From Oryza sativa Japonica Group (taxonomy: Eukaryota; Streptophyta; Magnoliopsida; Poales; Poaceae), in assembly GCF_034140825.1 (NCBI RefSeq), contig NC_089039.1, forward strand, positions 29,152,501 through 29,216,500: DNA of 64,000 nt, in the 5' to 3' direction. Each line of letters starts with the position of its first letter. Within the stretch, counting starts at the first letter, position 1. Positions 1 to 12,500 of this stretch are shown in pieces. The notes beneath the pieces were generated by a model. That model made no database searches. It saw only the letters and a program-made list of their open reading frames with translations, and was not told where the DNA came from. The position numbers and the translations under genes are program-made.

Positions 1-1228
1 CATCTTGATTGGTGTGATTTGCCGGTTCCCAGAAATATTATTATTGATAGGATTCCATTCATCCAACGTCGTTAAAGTTATCTTACAACACTTAACGAAG
101 TGCTGCTAACGGAACCCCAACAGCAATAACATTTCTGGCATAATGGTATTTCATGGAACTCGTACTTATCGATGGTATTTTTTGGAATTTGTGAGATTGT
201 CAATAATACTTCTCGGACTTTCTCATTATTTTTAGTTAGATTTATTTTAACATGATTAATTTTGGATTAAATTCGTGTGAGCTTTGCAGTTAACCTCGTT
301 TTGTCCTAAACTGGGCTTTTCGATCAGGCCCATAATAGCCCATCATGCGCTAGGCCCATAAACTACAGCGCCCGTCCGTACGTCAGTACATGCTCCGAGC
401 CTCCGACACATGCCGTCCGTATGCATGATACGTGCACCCAACCACGTACGCACGCCCAGAAAAAAAAATATCGATGGAGTCAACTGAAATTAAGCTCGTT
501 TCTTTGCGACAGCGTTCATGCATCATCTAGAGGGCCAGAGCAGCTTATTTATGTCACTGCCGGATTTGATGCTGAGAAGATTAACAAATTGAAAAATCGC
601 GATGCTCGCGTTGCGTCATTGCTAATGTCCGTCGTTGTCGGTGCATGCACCACGTCAATTTGCCATTGGCTCAGTTGGTCATCACTCCAGTAATGCTCCG
701 GCAGCCACGGCGTGCGGCGTGCGGGCTTGCAACCACGGCGCATGCAGCCTCGCTAGCATAGCATTGCGGTAGATCGGCATACGACGACTTGGCCGGAACG
801 AACGACTCGGAAGAGAGTTTTGGCACCAACGCCACTCTAGTGTCGCATCGCATGAGAGCGATTATTACATAGGAGAACGTCCACTACCGCGCGCCCGGCG
901 TACGTGCGGGTGCGGCCAATTTCCAAGTTTCCAAGGCCAAACTACAGTAGCCTGCCTGCTGCCGGCCGAAGCCGAAGGCGACGGGCCACGGCAGCGACGT
1001 GATAGGCTAGGCGGGGATGAATATCGGCCCCCAAGTCACTTCCTCGCTAGCCATCCGCGTTTGTCCACGTCGGTCCTTCTCCCAGCACACGTTCCTTCCT
1101 TCACTACTGTCGTCGCCGTTCCGTTGGCCATTTGGATCCATTTCTGTTGCAGACTCTGCTCACAGCACGCGCAGCTGGCCTGCTCATGGCCAGTAGACAA
1201 TTAATATACGCATTTCCAGCACGATTTT
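1..1228. other. Intergenic stretch, no gene supported
   Basis: Both strands carry only short frames with no recognisable motif. The first 420 bases are AT-rich. From about 860 to 1180 the sequence becomes GC-rich and resembles a promoter or leader, but no coding exon follows before the foldback element at 1229. I see nothing else here. Confidence 0.5.
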
Positions 1229-1635
1229 GCTAGATATTTGTCATTAAATTTCTCCCCCTAATATTTGTCAGATGTAATTACAGTACAATCGTAGTGTAAT
1301 TACACTGTAACTTGCATGTAATTACACTGTAACTATAATGTAACTTGTATGTAACTTTCAAGAATCTCTCGGTAACATGTTATTTCAGTAAAATAGAGGT
1401 CGTGGGAACAAATTCTTTCATATATGTGTGTGATGTGATTTTTTTCTTCCTCCATAGAACAAATCTTGTAATAGATCTAACGATTCAAAATTACGTGAAA
1501 CTTACATACAAGTTACACTGTAGTTACATGCAAGTTACAGTGTAATTACATACAAGTTACATTGTAATTACACTACGATTGTACTATAATTACATCTGTC
1601 AAATTTTTAGTAGAAAATTTGTCGACAAATGTATA
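1229..1635. mobile_element. Foldback-type MITE with long inverted arms
   Basis: The left arm (about 1229-1380) and right arm (about 1490-1635) are imperfect reverse complements. Both carry the block ATTTGTC followed by GATGTAATTA and then repeats of the type GTAATTACACTGTAACTTG. The arms are about 145 bp with a spacer near 110 bp. No protein is encoded, so the element is non-autonomous. I could not find a convincing target duplication, so the superfamily is open; long arms are more common in MULE-type and foldback elements. Confidence 0.7.
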
Positions 1636-1639
1636 GGTG

Positions 1640-2113
1640 GTCCCCTTCTCAGCGAGCAGGGCTTTGCCCTCACCTCGGCGAAGTGTGCCCTTCTATGATA
1701 AACACGAAGAGACGCTAGACCACTTTCTGGTTGGCTCCCCGGAATCACTCTAATTTTGGTGGCTCGTCCTTGGTGTCATCGGCCAAACATATAGTGGTTC
1801 CCTTCCAGCGCAGTCCTTCTTATAGAATCGTAAAGGACATTTCCCACCCCAAAAGCTAGCCATTGAAGTGAGGGGCTCCCCCACTTATATCTTAGATCCT
1901 TTGCACTTCCATAACCAATGTGGGACTATTCAACAATCTCCCCCTTCACACATTGGTGTTCCTCAGCCCTTCACCGCCCCTTCACCGTATCCGGGCCCCC
2001 ACTGGCCTACGGTCCATCAGGTATACGGGTCCCGCAGGCACCCACGGTCCATCAGGCCTTCACAAGTGTCCATCGGGCCAGAGATGTTAACCTAGCCAGG
2101 CTCTGATACCAAT
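1640..2113 (-). mobile_element. LTR-element internal part with PBS (minus strand)
   Basis: Read on the minus strand, positions 2111-2100 give TGGTATCAGAGC, the classic primer-binding site complementary to initiator Met tRNA, directly next to the LTR that begins at 2114. Further on, near 1950, is a purine run (GAAGGGGGAGAT) followed by TGTTGAATAGTCCCACATTG, which looks like a polypurine tract and a second LTR start. The PBS-to-PPT distance is only about 150 bp, as in TRIM elements. The two flanking LTR-like segments do not look alike, so two different elements may abut here. Fossil; no coding capacity seen. Confidence 0.5.
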
Positions 2114-3285
2114 TGTAGGATTGAATCACAAGAACTAAGCCAACCAGAGGGGGGTGAATGGTTGGTATACCCAAAAACCGAAAACTTTTAGCGGAACTAA
2201 AAGTTACCCTCGCTGCCGGTCTGACCGCCTGGTTGCCGTCGGTCTGACCGAGATTAGATCTCCGGTCTGACCGCCGAGATCAGCTGCCGCTCGCTGTCGC
2301 CGCCGCCGGTCTGACCGCCGTGCTCCCGCCGGTCTGACCGCCGCAATGCCGCCGGTCTGACCACCGGTGAGTTGCCGGTTAGACCGCCGAAACCCGGTGA
2401 AACACAAATCGAAGAACTCTTAAAGTAGATGACGACTTTATTGATTCTCTATGTGTTTACAAAGTGCACCAACAGCACTCCTTACGAAAATTTCGACTAA
2501 ACTCGAAACCCTAACTCAAAACTCAACTCAATTGCTCTCTAAAGCGATACCGGGAAGCCTCACGCTCCCCCTCTATTTATACATGAGGTAGGCAGCCTAA
2601 AGCCACGAACCAAACTCATACTAGGAGTCCTAAACACCCTAGGAAATCCACTAGTACAAGAAAGAAACTTTACATAATCAATCGTACCAAATTTGGACTC
2701 CTTCCAAATTCGACTCCGCATCCCATACGCACACAATAACTCCATCGTATGCCATATGGAATCTCCATCAATCACGTGCATCAACTCTAGCCTAAGTATC
2801 CCGCATGATCTCTGACCACCACAGACGTCGTCTTATCCCCAAGCCGACTCCCGGTCCATCACCGCAAATACTCTCCCGAGACATCGAGTCACCTACACAT
2901 GGAACAAACAAAGAAACCATATTCCGAGACCAAGCTATCTCCAATTTGACTCATTAGTAGCAAACAATAGTATTACATACGTATAGTATCCATCTAGAAG
3001 TCATAATCATGAAATAAACTCGGATATCCAAATAAACAACCCGAAACCGAAACCGACACAGTGTCGGCCGGTCAGACCGCGGGCTGCGCCGGTCTGACCG
3101 CGCGATACACACCGGTCTGACCGGCTACCAGAGCCCGGTCTGACCAGTCCACATAAAATGATAGATCCTGCGATCACCTGTAAATCCGATCATCTCCAAA
3201 ACCACTTCGTGAATAAAATCTAAATAACAAAACCAATAATCTCCAATGCCCAATTATTTATCATAGAATAATAATCAAAAACACC
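2114..3285 (-). repeat. Minus-strand LTR, split by a Gypsy insertion
   Basis: The segment starts TGTAGGATT at 2114, next to the primer-binding site. It carries, on the minus strand, a TATA box near 2585-2573 (TGTATAAATAG) and an AATAAA-type signal near 2440. Its outer end is not at 3285: the Gypsy element inserted there, and the last 12 bases (TTTGATTTTACA on the + strand) reappear at 15627-15638. The short inverted ends TGTAG and TTACA suit an LTR of about 1.18 kb. Many copies of CCGGTCTGACCG occur inside. Family not identified. It is older than the Gypsy element sitting in it. Confidence 0.65.
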
Positions 3286-4315
3286 TGTCGGTGACATGGG
3301 GCTGGGGGTATCGTGACTAGAGGCTTGGGTAGCCGCGGTCACCCACGTGGCCTGACCCCCTCGGGGGGGTCGGGCCCGAGGGTGACGTGGCCACCCCTCC
3401 CTCTGTCTCCCCGAAGGGTCGGGCCGCTCCCGTTTCGGCCCCGAGGGCTGGGGCGCCCCGACCCCCTGTGGTTTTGGCGCCACGTGTGTGGGTTAGGTGA
3501 GCACAGCGGGCTCACCTAACCGCATTTATAGCAGGTTGGACGAGCGCGCCACGCCGCATTTAATGCGGCGCAGCGCATGCTTATCCGGTCCGTGACCGGT
3601 CGCGGTGTGTGACCGGTCACAGACCGGTCAGATTGCGGGTTAGGTGGCAACAGGCGGCCTGTCACATGCCTCGCCCCGTCCCGTCGGAATGATGAGAGCT
3701 TCCTGGCTCTCGTCCCTAGCCGGAGCCGGCGTGCTAACTCCTGGAGTTGGTATGTCAGTCCCGGTCAGATCCATTCCAGGCTTCAGCGCAAGTATGGCAA
3801 GGAAGTCTTTGGCCATTAAATGAAGGTTGAAATGGGCGTCCACCGGAAAAGCGGGCGAGCGGGGCAGGAGGCGTGTGCTCTGCTTGTCAGAGGTCACTTC
3901 CGGCTGTAGACTAGCCCTCATTGTAAAAAGCATGTTTCCTTTCTTAGGCAGCAGGAGGCCCATGTGGTGACCCCGGAACAGATAAAAAGGAGGCCCAGGC
4001 CTAGAAAAAGAGAAAAAGAGAAAAGAGGAAGAGGAAGCAGAGGGGTTGGGACTCTGGCGAATGGGTTCTAGAGCCTGAACTCTCTCTCGCTCTCCGGCTC
4101 TCTGTATTCCTTCACACACAGATCCACCAGAACACAGGAGTAGGGTGTTACGCTTCTCAGCGGCCCGAACCTGTATACGTCGCCCGTATCTTGTGCATTT
4201 CCTCTCTCGCTGACGTTCCTCAGATCGAGGGCGAAGAACCTCACTTAGCGCCCCCGGCCGAACCGGCAAAGGGGGGCCTGCGCGGTCTCCCGGTGAGGAG
4301 CCCCACGCTCCGTCA
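3286..4315 (+). repeat. 5' LTR of the Gypsy element
   Basis: It is nearly identical to 14603-15621 and differs by about 14 substitutions and one indel of about 11 bp. It starts TG and ends CA. A GC-rich, palindrome-rich U3 part carries GACCGGTC motifs near 3590-3635. A TATA-like stretch, GATAAAAAGG, lies near 3980. Confidence 0.9.
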
Positions 4316-4336
4316 TCTGGCGCGCCAGGTAGAGGG
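4316..4336 (+). other. Primer-binding site of the Gypsy element
   Basis: TGGCGCGCCAGGTAGAGGG begins at 4318, two bases after the 5' LTR. This TGGCGC-type site is the usual PBS type in Tat-lineage grass elements rather than the initiator Met site. I do not assign the tRNA with certainty. Confidence 0.7.
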
Positions 4337-4399
4337 CGCGCGTGTCTTTCGAAGCCCTCGTCCTCTTTCGTGTGCGCCAAGCTTCTCCCGCTCAGCCCA

Positions 4400-5950
4400 A
4401 TGGCCGAACGGGCAGTGGCGCACAGCCTCCCTCCGAACGCTAGTGGTGACGACGGGGAGCAGAACCCGCGCCGTCGGGCTCGCACCCCACCGTCCCCCTC
4501 TCACCGAAATCTTGGGCGGGGGGAGGCGCTCGGGGAGGTCGAAGGATCCGCGACTTCGCCGCCCGCGGGCGACGGGGGAGGACGGCGGGACGGGGCGCGT
4601 CGCCGCCTCGTCTACGGCGATGGCGGCACGCCCCAGGGCGCGCTCCAGGCTGCGGGCGCGCTCCTGCGTCACCCGCCCGTCGTCCCCGATCCAGAGACTC
4701 CAGCCCGACGTTGGCTGGATGACGTGGCCGACTTGGTCATGACGGCGCAGCAGCGCCTAGGCGCCGGCGGGCGGTCCTCCGCCACCGAGGCCTCTGGCGC
4801 TGCCGCCACCGGCTCCATGTCGTCGAGGCGGAGGGCGCGGCGAGCGGCGGCCGTTACCCGCCGTTCGTCTGCCATTCCCTCGTCAACGCCTCCAACCCAA
4901 GAAGATGTGCGTGGGGGGCCGGATGCCCGCCTCGATATCGAGCGCCGGCACGACACTCGTCGCGCCGCCTACGCAACGGAGGGCGCTTCCTCGTCCGGAG
5001 CGCCACTTCGGTCCGGGCACGGGGGCCGGCCCCCCGTGTCCCCGGTTGGCGGTGCCGGCTGTCGAGCCTTTGTGGCGAGCCTTCGGAACGTCCGTTGGCC
5101 CCCAAGGTTCCGGCCCACCATCACCAAAAAATACGACGGAAGCGTCAACCCCGCCGAGTTTCTCCAGATCTACACGACCGGGATCGAGGCCGCCGGGGGT
5201 GACGACAGGGTCATGGCGAATTTCTTCCCCATGGCCCTGAAGGGTCAGGCGCGGGGTTGGCTAATGAACTTGCCACCCGCGTCGGTCCACTCTTGGGAGG
5301 ATTTGTGCCAGCAGTTCACCACGAACTTCCAGGGCATATATCCGCACCCAGGCGAAGAAGCGGACTTGCATGTGGTATAGCGAAGGGACGATGAGTCTCT
5401 TCGCTCGTACATTCAGCGGTTCTGTCAAGTCCGCAACACCATACCGTGCATCCCCGCACACGCGGTGATCTACGCGTTCAGGGGGGGCGTGCGGCACAAC
5501 CGCATGCTCGAGAAGATCGCCTCCAAGGAGTCCCAGACCACCGCGCAGCTTTTTGAGCTCGCGGACCGTGTGGCTCACAAAGAGGAGGCCTGGACCTGGA
5601 ACTCCTCCGGTTCTGGTGTGGCAGCTCCGGCTGCCCCCGGGTCCGCCGCTCGGTCAGGGCGGCGGGACAGGAGGAGGAAGAAGGGATCGGCCCGTTCCGA
5701 CGACGAGGGTCATGTCCTCGCCGTCGAGGGCGCTTCGCGGGCTCCCCGAAAGGGGAGGCCTGCGAGCGACAAAAAGAAGGAGGCCGGCGCTCCCAGCAGG
5801 GAGCGCCCGACCGGCAAGTGGTGTACCGTGCACAACACCTCCCTCCACGATCTCGTGGACTGCCGCGCGGTCAAAAGTTTGGCTGAGCGGACGAGGAAGT
5901 GGGAGGAGGAGAAGAGGCAGGAGCGCCGTGAGGGCAAGACCCCGGCGGCT
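4400..5950 (+). pseudogene. gag region of the Gypsy element
   Basis: This region holds a Pro/Arg-rich N-terminal part. It is followed by a retrotransposon gag core recognisable from the pattern KYDGSVNPAEFLQIY, ALKGQARGWLMNLP and SWEDLCQQF, and then by a basic Lys/Arg-rich tail. This matches the capsid-like domain of plant Ty3/Gypsy elements. It is part of a broken element and treated as a fossil; extents are approximate. Confidence 0.8.
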
Positions 5951-6149
5951 CCCGCCGGCAACCGGCGAGGTGAGGCCAAGCAGAAGGCCACCGCCGAGGA
6001 CATCGACGATGGCGACGATGACCTGGGGTTCCAGGAGCCTGAGGCCACCGTCGCCACCGTCGATGGGGGAGCGTGCGCTCACGCTTCTCGCCGGAGCCTC
6101 AAGGCCATGAAGCGAGAGCTTCTGGCCGCGGCCCCTACCCATGAGGCGA

Positions 6150-6660
6150 CGCGGCGGGCGCGGTGGTCGGAGGTTGCCCTCACCTTCGACCAGACCGACC
6201 ACCCGTCGTGCGTTGCCCGGGGAGGACAGATCGCGATGGTGGTTTCCCCCACCGTTTGCAATGTGAAGTTGGGGCGTGTCCTCATAGACGGGGGAGCAGC
6301 CCTCAACATCCTTTCCCCCGCAGCCTTTGACGCCATCAAGGCCCCGGGGATGGTGCTCCGGCCGTCCCAGCCGATCATCGGTGTGACGCCGGGGCACACC
6401 TGGCCGCTGGGTCATATCGACCTCCCGGTCACCTTCGGTGGTTCCGCCAACTTCCGCACAGAGCGGGTGGACTTCGATGTGGCGGACCTCAGTCTGCCCT
6501 ACAACGCGGTCCTGGGGAGGCCCGCGTTGGTGAAGTTCATGGCGGCGGTCCACTACGCCTATCTCCAGATGAAGATGCCGGGCCCCGGTGGCCCCATCAC
6601 CGTCCATGGCGACCTCAAAGCGGCGTTGGTCGTGGAGCGCGACGAGGACAACCCTCACTC
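6150..6660 (+). pseudogene. Aspartic protease region of the Gypsy element
   Basis: The retropepsin-type active-site pattern appears as [13 protein letters not shown], with the aspartate of the usual D-S/T-G replaced in context by DGG as is common in Tat elements. A later [10 protein letters not shown] block is typical of plant Gypsy proteases. Approximate extent; fossil. Confidence 0.8.
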
Positions 6661-6949
6661 CGCGCATCCCCACCCTGTGTCGACTCGACCCGGGAGAGAG
6701 CAGGGAGGAGAGGCCCCCGAGCCGAACGGCGGCCCAAGGCCCCCGACGGCCGGAGCTGGCCCTCCGCCTGCTTGTCCGACGGTGCCAGGCGTCCCCGACC
6801 CCCAGGACGGCCCCAGGGCCACTGCGGGAAGGCCGCGCCTGTCGCTCTCTGACCCCGAGGTCGTCGGCACAGAAGCCGAGTGCGCCCCGTGTGGCCTCTC
6901 GGGCGAAGAGCGCCCTGGAAATGCGGCCCCTGGCGAAGAGGATCGGCCC

Positions 6950-7720
6950 CGCCGAAAGGTGCAGCGGCCTGTCTACTTCGTTAGCGAGGCCCTCCGGGAC
7001 GCCAAGACCCGATACCCTCAGGCCCAGAAGATGCTTTACGCTATTCTGATGGCTTCGAGGAAGTTACGCCATTATTTCCAGGCGCATCGGGTCACGGTAG
7101 TTACGTCTTACCCCCTCGGCCAAATCTTGCATAACCGAGAGGGTACTGGACGGGTGGTGAGATGGGCAATCGAACTCTCTGAATTCGATTTGCGCTTTGA
7201 ACCACGCCACGCGATCAAGAGCCAGGCCCTCGCCGACTTTGTGGCGGAGTGGACCCCAGCTCCCGAGCCCGTCTCCGCCCCCGAGGCCAGCTCGGGCCCC
7301 ACGCAGCTGCCTCACACCGCCTACTGGGTGATGCAGTTCGATGGCTCCCTGTCTCTTCAGGGCGCCGGTGCGGGGGTCACGTTGACCTCGCCGAGCGGAG
7401 ACGTCCTCAGATACCTGGTCCGCCTCGACTTTCGGGCGACCAACAATATGGCGGAGTACGAGGGACTCCTTGCGGGACTCAGAGTGGCAGCTGGACTGGG
7501 GATCCGCCGCCTCCTGGTGTTAGGCGACTCCCAGTTGGTCGTTAACCAGGTCTGTAAGGAGTACCAGTGCTCTGACCCGCAGATGGACGCTTACGTGCGC
7601 CAGGTGCGGCGTATGGAGCGCCATTTCGACAGGATAGAGCTTCGGCACGTGCCCAGACGGGATAACGCGGTCGCCGACGAACTCTCAAGGCTTGCTTCCT
7701 CGCGAGCCCAGACCCCACCG
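6950..7720 (+). pseudogene. Two RNase H-type regions of the Gypsy element
   Basis: The first part (about 6960-7250) shows [16 protein letters not shown] and [10 protein letters not shown], the connection/RNase H part that normally follows reverse transcriptase. The second (about 7320-7700) shows [39 protein letters not shown] and [11 protein letters not shown], matching the additional archaeal-like RNase H acquired by Tat elements. Two RNase H regions in a row place the element in that lineage. Fossil; approximate extents. Confidence 0.8.
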
Positions 7721-7859
7721 GGCGCCTTTGAAGAAAGGCTTGCCCAGCCGTCGGCGCGACCCGACCCCCTAGGAGAGACGGACGCGCCTGAACGGCCCCC
7801 GAGGCCCGTCGGAGTCTAGGCCTCGGGACCCGAGGGGAGCGCTTCCAGCTCCCCTAGAT

Positions 7860-9105
7860 TGATTGCTTGGATCACTGAGATCCAGGCGTACCTCGCAGAT
7901 AAGACTCTACCCGAGGACCGCGAAGGGAGTGAACGCGTCCGGCGCATCTCCAAGCGCTACGTGCTGGTGGAAGGGACCCTCTATCGGCGCGCGGCTAACG
8001 GAGTCCTCCTGAAGTGCATTCCTCGGGAACAAGGCGTCGAGCTTCTCGCCGATGTCCATGAAGGTGAGTGCGGAGCCCACTCCGTCTCACGCACCTTGGT
8101 TGGCAAGGCCTTTCGCCAGGGTTTCTATTGGCCGACGGCTCTCAACGATGCGGTCGATCTGGTCCGGCGGTGCAGGGCGTGCCAGTTCCACGCCAGGCAA
8201 ACCCATCAGCCGGCCCAGGCCCTGCAGACCATACCTCTTTCGTGGCCGTTTGCTGTCTGGGGGCTCGATATCCTTGGGTCCGTTCAGGCGGGCCCCGGGT
8301 GGGTTCGAGTATCTGTATGTCGCTGTCGACAAGTTCACTAAGTGGCCCGAGGCTTATCCGGTCATCAAGATCGATAAGCACTCCGCGCTTAAATTCATCA
8401 GGGGCATCACTGCTCGGTTTGGGGTGCCTAACCGTATCATTACGGATAACGGCACCCAGTTCACTAGTGAGCTCTTCGGTGACTACTGCGAAGACATGGG
8501 CATCAAGCTCTGCTTCGCCTCCCCCACCCACCCCAGAAGCAATGGCCAAGTGGAGCGCGCCAACGCGGAAATCCTCAAGGGCCTCAAAACCAAGACCTTC
8601 AACATCCTCAAGAAGCACGGCGACTCGTGGATCGAGGAGCTGCCAGCGGTGCTCTGGGCGAACCGAACCACGCCAAGCCGAGCAACCGGGGAAACGCCTT
8701 TCTTCCTCGTCTACGGCGCGGAGGCGGTCCTCCCATCTGAGCTCACCCTGAGGTCCCCTCGGGTCACCATGTATTGCGAGGCTGATCAAGATCAGCTTCG
8801 CCGAGACGACCTCGACTATTTGGAAGAGCGAAGGCGGCGCGCGGCCCTCCGAGCCGCGCGCTACCAGCAGAGCCTGCGGCGCTACCATCAGCGCCACGTC
8901 CGGGCCCGATCACTCTGCGTCGACGACCTCGTCCTACGCCGCGTCCAAACGCGTGCTGGACTGAGCAAGCTCTCACCAATGTGGGAGGGTCCGTATCGAG
9001 TGATCGGCGTCCCCCGACCGGGCTCCGTTCGGCTGGCCACGGGCGACGGCACAGAGCTGCCTAACCCGTGGAACATCGAACACCTTTGCCGCTTCTACCC
9101 CTAGT
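7860..9105 (+). pseudogene. Integrase region of the Gypsy element
   Basis: A zinc-binding (HHCC-type) part is suggested by VHEGECGAHSVSRT and RRCRACQFHA. The catalytic core follows with FTKWPEAYP, ITDNGTQFTS and THPRSNGQVERANAEI, giving the D,D,E signature. A C-terminal part ends with KLSPMWEGPYRVIGV and NIEHLCRFYP, typical of plant Gypsy integrases without a chromodomain. Part of the broken element; approximate extent. Confidence 0.85.
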
Positions 9106-9502
9106 GGGGGTCGGGTGTCATGTCTCGGGCTCGGGCCAACCCCGCACCCCCCCCGGGCGTGCAGGGTTGGCCGGGGGCTACCACATGCATATACTTACCT
9201 TTTTTTCTCTTCCGTATTTCAATAAAAGCATTTTCGATTTCCTGAGGACTGTGTCTGTGCCATCGTTTCCTTTTGAAGAATCTTGGCTTGAATTAGCACG
9301 CTCGTGCTCGACCCTGCCCTCAGTGGCCTGGGCCGGCTAAAATCGCCAAACGGGGCCCAGAACCGAGCCGTGCCCCGGGGCGTGGTGAACTCCGGGGGGG
9401 AATCGGCAAAGGCCCACAATCGGGTCATCCATAACCCTCGGTCACCGCGCTCCCGGCCTGGCCAGTCTCGACACGAGGATCTCCCCAGGCACTAGCCCCG
9501 AC

Positions 9503-12500
9503 CTACGTTACCCTGATACGGTAGATTACCGTCGTATCAGTATCTGATACGCCTCCGGATACGGATACGTGCGGGATACGTCCGGATACGTATCCCATAC
9601 GTATCCCTCATTTTTCTTATTTTTAGATAATTAAAATAAATATGGATATTCTCCCGATACGGTGGGATACGGACCTGATACGGGGTAACCCTAAATCGCA
9701 TCGCACAGGAACAAAACATGCTCTCCTCCTCCACCCGCGCCGCCCCTCGCTCTCACAAGTCACAACTCACGCTGCCCCTCTCTCCTCGCTTCCCCGATCC
9801 CCATCTCAGCGCCGCCGCCTACGCCGTCGCTGCGCCGCCTCGCCGCCGCCAGCGGCAGGCGCCGCGCTGCCGCCTACGGCCGGCACAGCGCCCCCTCCTC
9901 TGCGCTCTCCTCCGCGACTCCTCCTCCACAAGGTGCCGCGCCGCCCGCTCCAAGCCTCCAACCGGCGCCCAGCACCGTGTTGGCTTCCTTCGATCCCGGC
10001 CTCCGACGACGCTGAGGATCCTTAGGTAAGTGAATATCCCCTCCAAGTTTGATCTGCACTGTGCGTAGTGTTCCGGTTCAATTTTTCTTAGTATAATTGC
10101 TGTCATCTTTGGTAGATTCAATGGATTTTAGAAGTGGAAGCTCAAATGATAGTGGTAGTGCTAGCAATCCTAGTGGTAATACTGGTTTTGATGCATCGAG
10201 ACCATCTAGTGGGAGTGGTTCAACAATGGGAGGGCATGCAAGGAGCATTTTGAATGCTGCTCGTGTGATTCCACCCAATGATGATGAAAAGAAGCCCTTG
10301 TGGAGGTATGTTGAGCTGCTGGAAAAGACAGGGAAAGGTCAAGGAGGGAATGCAAGGTTCAGATGCAGTTTTGTAACCAAGTTATCCATGGGAGTTACTC
10401 AAGAGTTAAAGCACATCTCTTGAAAATTGGAACAATTGGTGTGGCTACATGCAAAAAGGTGACAGTAGATATACTTGGGCAACTTCAAGATGAAATGACT
10501 AGAGCTGAAGCAATCTCTGCAAGGAATTTGCCTAAGGACATCCCACTACCAACAGAGAGTGTGAGTAGGGGGAAGAGAAGGGCTGTTTCAGCTATTGAGT
10601 CAAGCTTCAATTTAGATGCTCGTGCCAAGCTTGATGCTTTGATTGCGAGGATGTTCTATACATCAGGTCAGAATATAGCATGTTTTTTTTTCAGTTCTAA
10701 CATTATCAATTTTGTTTTGTTTATGACGTGCAACTAATTATATGTGTGCATTTGGTTTGCAGGTATTCCTTTCAATGTTGCAAGAAATCCATATTTCAGG
10801 AAGGCTTTCCAGTTTGCTTGCAACAACCAACTTGGTGGTTATACCCCTCCAAATTTCAACAAATTAAGAACAACACTTCTTGTTCAAGAGAGGACAAATG
10901 TTGAGCGCTTGCTGAATGCTGTCAAGTCAACATGGTCTACGAAAGGTGTGAGTATTGTATCTGATGGATGGTCTGATGCTCAAAGGCGACCAATCTTGAA
11001 TTTTCTTGCAGTGACAGAAGATGGACCAATGTTTTTAAAAGCAATCTATACTGAAGGAGAAATCAAGAGGAAGGAATATATTGCTGAGAAAATGTTTGCC
11101 ATCATTGAAGAGGTTGGCCCAAATAATGTCGTGCAAGTTATTACTGATAATGCATCTAATTGTAGGGCTGCTGGATTGATGGTTGAACAAAAGTACAGCC
11201 ACATTTTCTGGACACCATGTGTTGTCCATACTTTGAACTTAGCCTTGAAGAGTATATGTGCTGCCAAAAACTCTAGTGGGGATGCTTTTCTAGAATTCCA
11301 ATGGATTAGTGAAGTGGCTGCAGATGCATCTGCCATAAAGAATTTCATTATGAATCACTCAATGAGGCTCTCCATGTTCAATGATTTTAGTAAGCTGAAA
11401 TTTCTTGCCATTGCTGATACTAGATTTGCATCTACTATTGTGATGCTTAAGAGGTTTCGTGCTATCAAAGAGAACTTAATCTTGATGGTGGCTAGTGAAA
11501 AATGGAATGCCTATAGGGAGGACAATCAAGTTCAAGCACAACATGTCAAGGAGAAGATTTTAAATGATTTATGGTGGGATAAAGTGAAATATATCATTGA
11601 TTTCTGTGAGCCTATCTACTCTATGATTCGTGCTGCTGACACTGACAAACCATGCCTCCATTTGATCTATGAGATGTGGGATTCCATGATAGATAAGGTG
11701 AAAAAAAATCATCTATCGTCATGAAGGGAAAGAACTAGATGAGCAATGTTCTTTTTTCTTTCATGTGAATGAGATCTTACACTTCCGATGGGCAAAAAGT
11801 ACTACCCCCTTGCATTGCTTAGCACATTCACTAAACCCAAAGTAATGATGTTCTACCTCTTTTCAATTTTTATGTGCATAATTTATAATTGTTGCTAGCA
11901 GCTCAATAATCTTTTTTACAACATGTAGGTACTACTATGAGACTTGGTTGGAGGAGGCTCCAAACCGCCAAGCCCCTCATATGGATGAGGAGATTTCAGA
12001 TATGAGAAATAAGTGTTTTAGAAGATATTTCTCTGGGGATGACTTGAGAAAGATCAAACAACAATTTGCATATTTCTCATTGTTTGGCAGTGGGTTTAAT
12101 TCCTTTGACTCAATTGAGGATAGAGCCCATATGAATGCAAAGCAATGGTGGGGAATCTATGGTAACTCTGCACCTGAGCTTAAAAAGTTGGCACTAAAAT
12201 TACGGACAGCCAACATCATCTTCTTGTGCCGAAAGAAACTGGAGCACTTATGGTTTCATCCATAGTTCAATGAGAAACAAGTTTAGTTCCTTCTCTTACT
12301 TATTTAGTTTCCTGTATGTTAGTAATGCATGAAATTAACACAATTGCATTTTTTTTAGTCTTAGGCCTGCACGTGCTGAGGATTTGGTGTTTGTGCACCA
12401 AAATATGCGTCTTCTTTCTAGGAGATCTGAAGAATACTACAGTGGCCCATCAATAATGTGGGATGTTGCAGGAGATAGATATGAGTTGTTTGATGGTGGT

